This document shows positions 50,503 to 60,442 of a stretch of 64,000 nt of DNA, in pieces; within the stretch, counting starts at the first letter, position 1, and each line of letters starts with the position of its first letter. The stretch lies in assembly GCA_016234485.1 (NCBI GenBank), contig JACRBL010000034.1:45746-109745 (forward strand), written 5' to 3'. The notes under the pieces are model-generated. The model searched no databases and was not told the origin of the DNA. It worked only from the letters and a program-made list of their open reading frames with translations. The stretch is from Chloroflexota bacterium (GTDB lineage Bacteria > Chloroflexota > Anaerolineae > Anaerolineales > Villigracilaceae). The translations under genes and the position numbers were made by a program.

Positions 50503-50534
50503 GAGCGAAATATACCATAGGCCAGAATGGAGGC

Positions 50535-50552
50535 TGTTAAGGAGGCGTTAAC
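50535..50552 (-). promoter_or_regulatory. candidate PhoB box upstream of phoB
   Basis: On the minus strand TTAACG and TTAACA start 11 bp apart (CGTTAACGCC..TTAACA). Together with the pstS1 pair this gives a consensus of TTWACR at one-turn spacing. It lies in the region shared with divergent mgtC. Confidence 0.5.
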
Positions 50553-50635
50553 GAATTTCTCGCCCAGCCTGAACAGCTATCGGAAAATGATAAAATCCCA
50601 GAGATAACCCGCGAAAAAAACAAAAGGACTCCACT

Positions 50636-51277
50636 ATGGACATGACCAGCCTCCTCCCTGAAATCCTCCGCATCTGCGCCGCCATGCTCGCTGGCGGGTT
50701 GATCGGCCTCGAGCGCGAGTTTCGCGATAAATCGGCGGGGTTCCGCACGCTCATCTTCATCGGCGCGGGCGCGGCCCTCATCACCATCCTCTCGCGGCTG
50801 ATCGGCGGACCCGATGACCCAGGCCGCATCACCGCCAACATCGTGACGGGCATCGGCTTCCTCGGCGCGGGCGCCATCCTGCGCGACGGGATGCGCGTGG
50901 CGGGCCTCACCACCGCAGCCACCATCTGGCTGACGGCGGCCATCGGCATGTCCTTCGGCGCGGGCGCGTATCTCTTCGGCGCGTCGGTCACGGCCCTTTC
51001 GTTGATCGTGCTGTGGGTCTTCCCAGCCTTCGAGCACGCCGTGGATAAAATTCGCGAAGAACACACCTACGAAGTCGTCATCTCGGATGGACGCGAAGGG
51101 CTGGCGCGGGTAGAGTCTCTTTTTGCCGAATCTGGCTTGAAGGTGAACGTGCGCCAATATTTCAAAGAACGCGCGGAGATGCGCTGTCGCTGGATCACGT
51201 TTGGCAGGCCGCAGGCGCACGAAAAAATAATCCAAAAATTGTTGGACGATCCAGCAGTGACCGAATTTAAATATTAG
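50636..51277 (+). CDS. mgtC: MgtC/SapB-family membrane protein
   Basis: 213 residues. Four to five membrane helices (1-130) contain AGGLIGLEREFRDKSAGFRT and GIGFLGAGAILRDG, the MgtC signature, followed by a soluble ACT-like C-terminal domain (about 138-213). MgtC proteins are linked to Mg2+ and phosphate homeostasis and ATP synthase control. AAAGGA precedes the ATG. Its position divergent to phoB, with a shared candidate PhoB box, suggests phosphate-linked expression. Confidence 0.88.
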   Translation: MDMTSLLPEILRICAAMLAGGLIGLEREFRDKSAGFRTLIFIGAGAALITILSRLIGGPDDPGRITANIVTGIGFLGAGAILRDGMRVAGLTTAATIWLTAAIGMSFGAGAYLFGASVTALSLIVLWVFPAFEHAVDKIREEHTYEVVISDGREGLARVESLFAESGLKVNVRQYFKERAEMRCRWITFGRPQAHEKIIQKLLDDPAVTEFKY

Positions 51278-51294
51278 ATTGCGTTTCAAGCAAA

Positions 51295-51334
51295 AATCGC
51301 CGCGAAGCATGGGCTTCGCGGCGATTACTTTTGA
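51295..51334. terminator. terminator between convergent mgtC and DUF4349 gene
   Basis: Stem AATCGCCGCGAAGC / GCTTCGCGGCGATT with a 4-nt loop, then ACTTTT. Confidence 0.82.
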
Positions 51335-51349
51335 TAGGACTGTGATTCG

Positions 51350-52318
51350 TCAAGCCTTCGGCTTGCGGCGCAATAACTTCCACAACAACCAGACGACCAG
51401 GGCCGGCGGGAGCAGGATCGGCACGATCACAATGCCAAACCAGATGAAGAAGTCGATGATGCCTTGATAGGCCGATGTGAGAGTCTCTTTCGATTCCTTC
51501 AATGTATCATGAGGGTCCCAAGCAATCGGAGTGGCTGTCGGCGCGAGGGTGGGAGTCGGCGTGGGAGGGATGGGAGGCAGTTCGGGCTCGATGGAAACCG
51601 CGATGGTCGAGAAGGAGGCGCGGTCTTTGAGGTAGTTCATGCGTCCCTTCACCTGCTCGATCTGCGCTTCGATCTCCGAAAGTTGCTGGTTGATGCGCAG
51701 GGCCTCGTCCACGTTTTGGGCTTGGTCGAGGAAGGTCTTGATGCGGTCGCGCGTGGCTTCGAGGTTGACCAACTCCGATTGCAGGTCCACGTATTGGTCG
51801 GTCACGTCTTCGCCTGAGGCGGATTCGGTCAGGACGCGGATGGAAAGATTCCGCAATCGGCGCAGGGCGGTCTCAAACTGGTCGGACGGCACCGCGATGG
51901 TGATATTGGCGTATTTGAAGTTTTCCTTGTTGTATTCCGCGTACCACACCTGCGAACTGACGATGTAACCGCCCACATCGCCCACCATCTGCGTCAGGCT
52001 GTCGAGCGCCACGTCCGAGTTTTTCACCAGAAGTCGGATCTCGCCGCTCTTGATGACCATGCGCTCGACGATCAACGCTTCGGTCCCGCCGCTCGTTTCA
52101 TAGACGACGCCATTCTCGGCAAGGCTCTTGGCCTCCCCCTCCTGCCCACTGCTCTCGGCGGGCAATGCCGCGCTATCCTGAAATTGGGCCGGCGCTTCGG
52201 TGGCGGCCGCTTCAAATTCCACATAACCTGGGTCGGAAGCCTCGGGCGCGGCCGCTGCTCCACATGCCGCCAAAACCAGCGCGGCCAATAACGAGACGAA
52301 CAAAAAACGTTTTTTCAT
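51350..52318 (-). CDS. DUF4349-domain lipoprotein
   Basis: 322 residues. Lipoprotein signal with lipobox LVLAAC (about 19), an Ala/Glu-rich spacer, a DUF4349 domain (about 85-245, IKSGEIRLLVKNSDVALDSL; DVTDQYVDLQSELVNLEATRDRI) with a coiled coil, a Pro-Thr linker, a membrane segment (about 290-315) and a basic tail. This dual anchoring is usual for the family; function is unknown, possibly envelope sensing. I chose ATG 52318 because the signal peptide starts there; the longer frame upstream is the antisense shadow of the Nudix gene. GGAGGAGAAA precedes it. Confidence 0.87.
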   Translation of the reverse strand: MKKRFLFVSLLAALVLAACGAAAAPEASDPGYVEFEAAATEAPAQFQDSAALPAESSGQEGEAKSLAENGVVYETSGGTEALIVERMVIKSGEIRLLVKNSDVALDSLTQMVGDVGGYIVSSQVWYAEYNKENFKYANITIAVPSDQFETALRRLRNLSIRVLTESASGEDVTDQYVDLQSELVNLEATRDRIKTFLDQAQNVDEALRINQQLSEIEAQIEQVKGRMNYLKDRASFSTIAVSIEPELPPIPPTPTPTLAPTATPIAWDPHDTLKESKETLTSAYQGIIDFFIWFGIVIVPILLPPALVVWLLWKLLRRKPKA

Positions 52319-52415
52319 TTTCTCCTCCTTGCCACAGGGAATGTCGGCGTGTTCTGTGGTCAAGATGAATCGCGGACGACGATGAGGAACAAATTGTTCC
52401 CAAACATGGATTTTA

Positions 52416-52853
52416 CTACTCTCGAATGACAATCGGCGCGGCAGGCCAATGATCGGGATGCGACTTCGCGACCAATTCGGCCACCTGCTTGGGGAGGACG
52501 TTCTGCGCGGCCACCTGCGCCAGCGGCATCCAGACCGGGTCATACGTACCCCGCGCGGGGTCGCGGTCCGACGCGAACTCCTCGCCCGCGCCCGTGCCAA
52601 AGGTCCCGCCCGTCTGCTCGACGAGGAAGAAGAATTGCTGTTTGCCGTTGAACCAGATTTCCGCCGCGAGACGAATCACCTTCACTTCGACGCCCAACTC
52701 CTCGTGCGCCTCGCGGATGACGGCTTGTTCGGGCGTCTCGCCCACATCCACGCCGCCGCCTGGGAAGGAGAAGTAATGCCTGTCGTCGCGGTGACGCTCC
52801 ATCAGCGCGAGCGCATTGTTTTGGATGAGAATGGCCGCAGAACGGACTCGCAT
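52416..52853 (-). CDS. Nudix hydrolase 1
   Basis: 145 residues. The Nudix box spans about 33-55: GGGVDVGETPEQAVIREAHE then ELG, complete (Gx5Ex7REUxEExGU). It hydrolyses a nucleoside diphosphate linked to another moiety; the substrate is not deducible. It follows Nudix hydrolase 2 with a 3-nt gap, so they form an operon on the minus strand. Confidence 0.88.
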   Translation of the reverse strand: MRVRSAAILIQNNALALMERHRDDRHYFSFPGGGVDVGETPEQAVIREAHEELGVEVKVIRLAAEIWFNGKQQFFFLVEQTGGTFGTGAGEEFASDRDPARGTYDPVWMPLAQVAAQNVLPKQVAELVAKSHPDHWPAAPIVIRE

Positions 52854-52856
52854 TTA

Positions 52857-53312
52857 TCACTCCAATCGAAATTGACGCTTAAATTGTTCGATGACTGGCT
52901 TGATGGGCGGGCTGACGTCTTCGGGAATTTCAGGCGCCGCGAACCAATTCCAGGCGGTGTGTTCCTCGTTGAGCGTCATCTGTCCGTGCCAGATGCGCGA
53001 AAGATAAACAATGGTGACATTATAAACTTCATCGCCGTTCGGATATTTGTAAAAAAGTTCTGGCCCCGAAAAAACGCCAAACAAATTCATCTCCCCCACT
53101 TCGATGCCCACTTCCTCGCGTGTCTCGCGCTTGGCGGCCTCTTCAACCACTTCGCCTGGCTCGGTCGCGCCGCCTGGCAATCCCCAACAGCCGCTGTCGG
53201 AACGTTTGAGCATCAGCAGGCGATCGGATTCATCCACGACGAGGATGGCCGCGCCCACCATCAAGATGGGACGATGACCGATCAGTTGACGGAGTTGGAG
53301 GAGGTAGTCCAC
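52857..53312 (-). CDS. Nudix hydrolase 2
   Basis: 151 residues from a GTG start at 53312 (MDYLLQLRQLIGHRPILMVG is the usual beginning of this subgroup); a TTG 33 nt upstream would add a basic extension without family support. The Nudix box is GGATEPGEVVEEAAKRETRE then EVG, complete. It belongs to the group of ADP-ribose or mutator-type hydrolases with an RRRP-like N-terminus. Coupled to Nudix hydrolase 1. Confidence 0.85.
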   Translation of the reverse strand: MDYLLQLRQLIGHRPILMVGAAILVVDESDRLLMLKRSDSGCWGLPGGATEPGEVVEEAAKRETREEVGIEVGEMNLFGVFSGPELFYKYPNGDEVYNVTIVYLSRIWHGQMTLNEEHTAWNWFAAPEIPEDVSPPIKPVIEQFKRQFRLE

Positions 53313-53363
53313 GTTATTTTTCCGCGATGACCTGCGCGAGCGCAAGGAAGTTGAAGTGGGAAT

Positions 53364-55511
53364 TCATGCGACCGTCACTTTTTCACCGTCTTTTCGGAGG
53401 GATTCCACCGCCGCGAACGTAGCTTTAGTCACGCCGATCAACTGCTCATATGGGATGGGCGGCGCGCCGCCCTCGCGGATGGATTTGGCGAAGGCTTTCC
53501 ACTCGTCTGTCCAGCCTTTATCTTGCGCCCTTTTTTCTTCTTTCCTCTTTCCATCCTTCACGGTTTCCAATTTGCGGAAGTCATCGAGGACTGCAATCGC
53601 GCCGCCGCAGAACACTTCCACGCGCTCCTTCGCGAAGGATTTGTCGCCATTGGCGAGATAGTCCACTACGCCGATGGAGCCATCGGGGAAGGCAAAGGTC
53701 ATCGAGACGTTGTCTTCGCGGTATTTGCCGATATCGGGAAGCGCGTGGGCCGTGACCGAAACGGGCGCGGCGCCGACGAGGAAGGTGATGAAGTCCACGA
53801 AGTGACAGCCTTCGCCGATGATACGTCCGCCGCCGAGGACTTCGTCCTGTGTCCAGTGGTTGAGGGGAATGTAGCCCGCGTTGATGCGGTAGTGGACGTG
53901 GATGGGTTCGTTGCGAGTTAGGAGTTGCGAGTTAAGCGATTGGGCGAGGGGAGAGAAGCGGCGGTTGAAACCTACAGTTAGTAGTTGGTGGTTGGCAGTT
54001 GACAGCGCTTTCGTGACTGCTGTCAACTGTCTACTGTCAACGGCCAACGGTTTCTCCACAAAAACATTCTTGCCTGCTTTGAGAGCTTTCACTACCAAAT
54101 CGGCATGAGAATCATGACGAGTCAGGATCGCGACGGTGTTGATATTTGGGTCATTGAGGATTTCCTCATCTGATGAAGTGGCGTATTGGAAGCCGAATTT
54201 CTTTCCCGAAACCTGGGCGTGCATCCCACCCGCGGAGGCGATGCCGACGAGAAAAATATCGCCTGCCTTCTTGATCGCGGGAAGCAACACCGCGTTGGCA
54301 AACGCGCCCGCGCCGAGAACGCCGAGGGTGACTTGCTCGTTTAACGTTGAACGTTTAACGTTAAACGCCACTTTCTTTTCAGTTTCTTCTTTCTTCTCGT
54401 CGTACGTTAAAACAACGCCGAGGAAAGATTCCTTTTTCTTCCCCGTGATGACTTCATACGCGTCGGCGGCTTTTTCGATGGGGAAGCGGTGCGAGATGAG
54501 GGGCTGGACTTTGAGTTTGCCATCTGCCATGAGTTGCAGGGCCGACTCCATGTTGCGGCCTTCGGTCCAGCGGACGTAGCCAAGGGGGTAGTCCACGCCG
54601 TTCTCTTCGTAGGAGGGATCGTAGCGGCCTGGCCCGTAGGAGCGCGAGTTAATGAAGGACAACTCTTTTTCGTAGTAGACCTTGCGCGGGATGGACAGCC
54701 CCACCGCGCCGGTCGCGACGACGCGGCCGCGATCGCGAGCGATGGCCCCCGCCAGCTCGACGGGATCGTTGGAGGAGGTGGCGGCGCAGATGATGACCGC
54801 GTCGAAGCCGCGGTTGGCGGTGAACGTTTGGGCGGCAGATTCGGCCTGCGCACGCGCGGCCCCCTCAAGGTCCAGGGAGGAAGCGAGGCGAAGTTTGGCG
54901 GGGTCCACGTCGATGCCGAGGACGCGGCACCCCGCCGCGACAGCGATCTGCGCGGTCAGGAGTCCCAGAAGCCCCATGCCGATGACGGCCACGTTTTCGC
55001 CCACTTGCAGCTCGGCGAGGCGGACTCCCTGCATGGCGATGGCTGCGAGGGTGGTGAAGGAGGCGGATTCGAAATCCACTTTTTTCGGGATGGGCGTGAG
55101 CAGGTTGCGAGGGACGACGTTGTATTCGGCGTGGACGGCATAGTTGAGGCCCGCGCAGGCCACGCGTTGACCGACCCTGAAACCGCGCATGTTCTTGCCG
55201 AGCGCGACAATTGTGCCAGCGGACGAATAGCCGAGCGGCATGGGCTGGTCGAGGCGGTTGAACGCGGCCTGGATGGTGGGGACGAGGCCTTCGCGTTTGG
55301 CTTTGTCGAGAACCTGCTTGACGAGATCGGGACGCGAGCGCGCCTTGCCGACAAGATTCTTTTCGGCAAATTCCACGAGCATCCGTTCGGTGCCAGCGGA
55401 GACGAGCGAGGCGTGCACTTTGACGAGCGCCTGCCCCTCGCGCGGCGTTGGGGCGGGAACGTCTTCGACAGTGGTCTGTCCGTTCTTCATGTTTTGGAGG
55501 AGTTGTTTCAT
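53364..55511 (-). CDS. bi-domain oxidoreductase: zinc-type alcohol dehydrogenase fused to Gfo/Idh/MocA dehydrogenase
   Basis: 715 residues. The N-terminal MDR domain (1-350) has GYSSAGTIVALG, the nucleotide fold VIGMGLLGLLTAQIAVAAG and a VTxG-type sugar or alcohol site; structural zinc cysteines are absent, as in this fusion class. The C-terminal Gfo/Idh/MocA domain (about 375-700) has LGVLGAGAFANAVLLPAIKK, VFVEKPLA and EGCHFVDFITFL. Such fusions sit in polysaccharide and sialic-acid-like sugar pathways. Three heptanucleotide repeats lie in frame inside the second domain (near residues 382-391, 488-513 and 525-535), each in a loop between core motifs. Confidence 0.9.
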   Translation of the reverse strand: MKQLLQNMKNGQTTVEDVPAPTPREGQALVKVHASLVSAGTERMLVEFAEKNLVGKARSRPDLVKQVLDKAKREGLVPTIQAAFNRLDQPMPLGYSSAGTIVALGKNMRGFRVGQRVACAGLNYAVHAEYNVVPRNLLTPIPKKVDFESASFTTLAAIAMQGVRLAELQVGENVAVIGMGLLGLLTAQIAVAAGCRVLGIDVDPAKLRLASSLDLEGAARAQAESAAQTFTANRGFDAVIICAATSSNDPVELAGAIARDRGRVVATGAVGLSIPRKVYYEKELSFINSRSYGPGRYDPSYEENGVDYPLGYVRWTEGRNMESALQLMADGKLKVQPLISHRFPIEKAADAYEVITGKKKESFLGVVLTYDEKKEETEKKVAFNVKRSTLNEQVTLGVLGAGAFANAVLLPAIKKAGDIFLVGIASAGGMHAQVSGKKFGFQYATSSDEEILNDPNINTVAILTRHDSHADLVVKALKAGKNVFVEKPLAVDSRQLTAVTKALSTANHQLLTVGFNRRFSPLAQSLNSQLLTRNEPIHVHYRINAGYIPLNHWTQDEVLGGGRIIGEGCHFVDFITFLVGAAPVSVTAHALPDIGKYREDNVSMTFAFPDGSIGVVDYLANGDKSFAKERVEVFCGGAIAVLDDFRKLETVKDGKRKEEKRAQDKGWTDEWKAFAKSIREGGAPPIPYEQLIGVTKATFAAVESLRKDGEKVTVA
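53909..53938. repeat. heptanucleotide repeat inside the bi-domain oxidoreductase, tract 1
   Basis: gttgcga, gttagga, gttgcga, gttaagc; codes for SLNSQLLTRNE in a loop. Confidence 0.7.
53974..54050. repeat. heptanucleotide repeat inside the bi-domain oxidoreductase, tract 2
   Basis: gttagta, gttggtg, gttggca, gttgaca, then the complementary gtcaact, gtctact, gtcaacg. The two halves could form a hairpin. It codes for DSRQLTAVTKALSTANHQLL. Confidence 0.72.
54339..54368. repeat. heptanucleotide repeat inside the bi-domain oxidoreductase, tract 3
   Basis: cgtttaa, cgttgaa, cgtttaa, cgttaaa; codes for FNVKRSTLNEQ in the linker between the two enzyme domains. Confidence 0.75.
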
Positions 55512-55573
55512 GTTAGTCAGGTAGTCTCTTGGTCAATTAGTCTGATAGTTGAATGGGTTGACGGTTGATTGTC
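55512..55573. repeat. heptanucleotide tract upstream of the bi-domain oxidoreductase
   Basis: gttagtc, aggtagt, then agttgaa, tgggttg, acggttg. It occupies the 5' leader of the gene, leaving no clear Shine-Dalgarno. Confidence 0.5.
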
Positions 55574-55663
55574 CCGAATTGTTACAGTTTGTGAATAAAA
55601 GTATACCCCAAAGTGTCCGTGATATAATTCGCCCGCTCGATACAAAAATTTTGGAGAAATCCT

Positions 55664-56785
55664 GTGGCTGATCCCCGTGTTGAAAAATTTGCCCAAGTTT
55701 TAGTGAACTACAGCGCCCGCATCAAGGCCGGCGACCGTGTATTGATCGAAGCGACGACGCAAGCCGAGCCGTTGGTGCGCGCCATTTATCTTGAGGTCTT
55801 GAAGGCTGGCGGACATCCCATCCCGCTCGTGCAATTGCCCGACATGTTCTTCCCGGGCCACGAAGACCTGCTCATCACCCACGGAAGCGAAGCGCAACTG
55901 GACTTTGTGCCGCCTTTCCACAAACTGGCTTACGACCAGTTCGAGAGCCGCATCCGCATTCATTCGACGACCAACACGCGCTCGCAAGGCTCATTGGATA
56001 CCACCCGCTCCCAGCGTCGCAACAAACCCGCGGGCGCGATCACCGAAGCGCAAATGCGCCGCGGCGCCGAGGGCGCGCTCAAATGGGTCACCACGCTCTT
56101 CCCCACCGAAGCCTACGCCCAGGACGCCGAGATGACCTTCGCACAATACGAGGATTTCGTCTACCGCGCTGTCCACGCCAATGAGGCCGATCCCGTGGCG
56201 TTCTGGCAAAAAGTGGAAAAGGAACAGCAGGCCGCCGTTAAATTCATGGAGGGGAAAAACCAGGTGATTCTACGCGGCCCCAACGTGGACCTCACCCTCT
56301 CGGTCAAAGGCCGCAAGTTCAACAATTCCTGCGGCATCCACAACATGCCCGACGGCGAAATCTACACCGGCCCCGTGGAAGATTCCGTGAACGGCTGGGT
56401 GCGCTTCACCTATCCCGCCATTTACGGCGGCGTGGCCGTGGAAGGCGCGGAACTCACCTTCAGCAACGGACGCCTCTCCAAAGTGACCGCCGCCAAGAAT
56501 CAAGATTACCTGCTCAAGATGGTCGAGACCGACGCGGGCTCGCGCTACCTTGGCGAATTCGCCATCGGCACCAACTTCGAAATCAACAAGTTCACCGGCC
56601 AGATCCTCTTCGACGAAAAGATCGGCGGCTCCTTCCACATGGCGCTCGGCGCTGGTTATCCCGAAACGGGTTCCAAAAACAAAAGCGCCATCCACTGGGA
56701 CTTCATCTGCGACCTGCGCACAGACTCAGAAATCCTTGTGAACGGCGAGTTGTTCTACAAGAACGGGAATTTCATGTTGAAATAA
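55664..56785 (+). CDS. M29-family aminopeptidase
   Basis: 373 residues. Motifs of the thermophilic aminopeptidase T family include FMEGKNQVILRGPNVDLTLS, GRKFNNSCGIHNMPDGEIYTGP, NEINKFTGQ-like EINKFTGQILFDEKIGGSFH, GAGYPETGSKNKSAIHWDFI and ILVNGELFYKNG, containing the Glu, His and Asp ligands of the two-metal site. The enzyme releases N-terminal residues in the cytoplasm. GGAGAAA lies 6 nt before the GTG start. A terminator follows. Confidence 0.93.
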   Translation: MADPRVEKFAQVLVNYSARIKAGDRVLIEATTQAEPLVRAIYLEVLKAGGHPIPLVQLPDMFFPGHEDLLITHGSEAQLDFVPPFHKLAYDQFESRIRIHSTTNTRSQGSLDTTRSQRRNKPAGAITEAQMRRGAEGALKWVTTLFPTEAYAQDAEMTFAQYEDFVYRAVHANEADPVAFWQKVEKEQQAAVKFMEGKNQVILRGPNVDLTLSVKGRKFNNSCGIHNMPDGEIYTGPVEDSVNGWVRFTYPAIYGGVAVEGAELTFSNGRLSKVTAAKNQDYLLKMVETDAGSRYLGEFAIGTNFEINKFTGQILFDEKIGGSFHMALGAGYPETGSKNKSAIHWDFICDLRTDSEILVNGELFYKNGNFMLK

Positions 56786-56786
56786 A

Positions 56787-56811
56787 GTTGAACGTTACGA
56801 GTTTAACATTG
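56787..56811. repeat. heptanucleotide tract after the aminopeptidase
   Basis: gttgaac, gttacga, gtttaac, attgaag. It merges with the following terminator stem. Confidence 0.6.
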
Positions 56812-56843
56812 AAGGTTGAGAGTATTCCTCTCAACCTTTTTGA
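56812..56843 (+). terminator. Rho-independent terminator of the aminopeptidase gene
   Basis: Stem AAGGTTGAGAG / CTCTCAACCTT followed by TTTTGATT. The stem itself is made of heptad words. Confidence 0.75.
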
Positions 56844-56850
56844 TTCAGGC

Positions 56851-56877
56851 AACATTCAACGCTAAACGTTCAACCTA
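56851..56877. repeat. heptanucleotide tract before the rhodanese stop
   Basis: cattcaa, cgctaaa, cgttcaa. It borders the end of the rhodanese gene. Confidence 0.55.
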
Positions 56878-57231
56878 ATACATCCCCACCGAATTATCCA
56901 CTTTCCGCGCGTACGCGTCGATTCCGCCGCTCACGTTGAAGACATTCGTCCAGCCACTCTTGATGAGCCAGCGCGTGACCTGCGAACTGCGATTGCCATG
57001 ATGACATATGACATACACGCTTCGCTCCTGACCTTGCGCGGGCGCGGGCAACATGGATGTTCCCTTCACTGACAGTTCGCTCAGCGCGGCATGGACGAGT
57101 CGCCTGTCCGTGATTTTGGCGCGGCGCAACTCGTCGTCTTCGCGCACATCGAGCAGGATGAACTCCTCGTCCGATTTCAGTTTTTCGGCGAGGGTAAGGA
57201 CGTCTATTTCGGGGATGGGTTTGAAGAACAT
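56875..57231 (-). CDS. rhodanese-domain protein
   Basis: 118 residues. Single rhodanese domain: LLDVREDDELRRA (about 28-40) and the active-site loop CHHGNRSS, whose Cys (about 78) would carry persulfide. A sulfurtransferase or sulfide-handling role is likely. The ATG at 57231 has GGAAAGAG upstream; a start at 57252 would use an ATG supplied by the flanking palindromic repeat and is less likely. Confidence 0.88.
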   Translation of the reverse strand: MFFKPIPEIDVLTLAEKLKSDEEFILLDVREDDELRRAKITDRRLVHAALSELSVKGTSMLPAPAQGQERSVYVICHHGNRSSQVTRWLIKSGWTNVFNVSGGIDAYARKVDNSVGMY

Positions 57232-57248
57232 GGGTTGCACTCTTTCCG

Positions 57249-57339
57249 TCATTGCGAGGGTGGTCTTCCCGAAGCAATCTCCGCCGGGACGAGGGGATTA
57301 CTCCCTGGCACTGCCCGCCAGGGCAAGTGTCGCAATAAC
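57249..57339. repeat. palindromic dispersed repeat, family A, copy 3
   Basis: About 91 bp from gtcattgcgagg to gtcgcaataac, with internal GAAGCAATCTCC. It contains a nested CACTGCCCGCCAGGGCAAGTG palindrome. The nested words also occur at 8288-8312, after the NACHT gene. Confidence 0.78.
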
Positions 57340-57350
57340 GGGGAACGATG

Positions 57351-59525
<2,175 letters not shown>

Positions 59526-59578
59526 GGCGGGGCAATAATACCAGAGAAATTTTGGATGGAAAAAATTCGTTGCGGGGG

Positions 59579-59636
59579 AATATTGCGTACTGCGTATTGC
59601 GTGTGTACGTGTTTACCTGTGTACTTGTGTACGGTA
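59579..59636. repeat. heptanucleotide repeat tract
   Basis: attgcgt, actgcgt, attgcgt, then gtacgtg, tttacct, gtgtact, tgtgtac. It fills the divergent region between glgP and the CCG-domain gene. Confidence 0.72.
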
Positions 59637-59646
59637 GAATGTGGAC
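59635..59646 (+). promoter_or_regulatory. -10 element of a probable leaderless transcript
   Basis: TAGAAT at 59635-59640 ends 6 nt before ATG 59647. Confidence 0.4.
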
Positions 59647-60399
59647 ATGCCCACCGTCCAACTTTTCATCACCTGCCTCTGCGATACGTTCTACCCCGAA
59701 GTGGGGGAGGCCATCGTGGACGTTCTCTCCCGCCTCAGCGTTTCCGTGGACTTCGCTCCCGACCAGACCTGTTGCGGACAGCCCGCCTTCAACGCGGGTC
59801 TACGGGCGGACGCGCGCAAAATGGCGGAGCATATGATCGAGGCGTTCGAGAGACCTGTGAGGTCTTTAGAGACCTCACAGGTTTTGCCCGACATCGTCTC
59901 GCCATCGGGATCATGCGTCCACATGCTGCGCGTCAATTACCCCGAACTCTTCGCGGACAATCCCGCCTGGCTGGCGCGCGCAAAGTCCCTCGCGGCGCGG
60001 ACGTTCGAATTCAGCGAATATCTCGTGGACAAACTCGGCGTGACGGACGTCGGCGCGCACTGGGACGGAACGCTCACCTATCATCCCTCCTGTCACCTTT
60101 CGCGCGGCCTCGGCATTGACCGTCAGCCGCGCGCGTTGCTCTCTGCCGTCAAAGGCGCGCAGATCGTGGAGCTCCCCCACGCGGATGAGTGTTGTGGCTT
60201 CGGCGGGATTTTTTCGGTTGTCCATCCCGAAGTCTCGAAAGAGATGCTGTTGAAGAAAATCGAAAATCTGGAAGCAAGTCAGTCGCCCACGCTGGTCATC
60301 CCCGACGCGGGCTGTCTCATGCACATCGCGGGAGGCTTGCATCGGATGGGGAAGGGTCAGAGGGCGGTGCATTTGGCGGAAGTGTTGGCGGGGAAGTGA
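59647..60399 (+). CDS. CCG-domain (LutA/YkgE-like) Fe-S oxidoreductase subunit with in-frame hairpin insert
   Basis: 250 residues. Two CCG domains: CLCDTFYPE with CCGQPAFNAG, and SCHLSRGLG with CCGFGGIFSV and CLMH. The family binds a [4Fe-4S] or heterodisulfide-type cluster and is part of the LutABC lactate-oxidation complex; lutB and lutC are not adjacent, so the partner is unknown. Residues about 70-81 (RPVRSLETSQVL) are encoded by a palindrome that seems inserted between the first CCG motif and the PSGSC motif. ATG 59647 is preferred to an upstream in-frame GTG (59641) because of family length. Confidence 0.85.
   Translation: MPTVQLFITCLCDTFYPEVGEAIVDVLSRLSVSVDFAPDQTCCGQPAFNAGLRADARKMAEHMIEAFERPVRSLETSQVLPDIVSPSGSCVHMLRVNYPELFADNPAWLARAKSLAARTFEFSEYLVDKLGVTDVGAHWDGTLTYHPSCHLSRGLGIDRQPRALLSAVKGAQIVELPHADECCGFGGIFSVVHPEVSKEMLLKKIENLEASQSPTLVIPDAGCLMHIAGGLHRMGKGQRAVHLAEVLAGK
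59853..59882. repeat. palindrome inside the CCG-domain gene
   Basis: ACCTGTGAGGTCT pairs with AGACCTCACAGGT around a 4-nt loop. It keeps the reading frame and resembles in layout the terminator palindrome at 39436-39468. Confidence 0.7.
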
Positions 60400-60430
60400 T
60401 CAGTCATCAGTGATCAGTTTTCAGTGAACG
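60396..60430. repeat. heptanucleotide repeat tract
   Basis: gtgatca, gtcatca, gtgatca, gttttca, gtgaacg. A 23-bp stretch is the exact reverse complement of 4176-4198. Confidence 0.75.
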
Positions 60431-60442
60431 AGCGGAGTCAAA

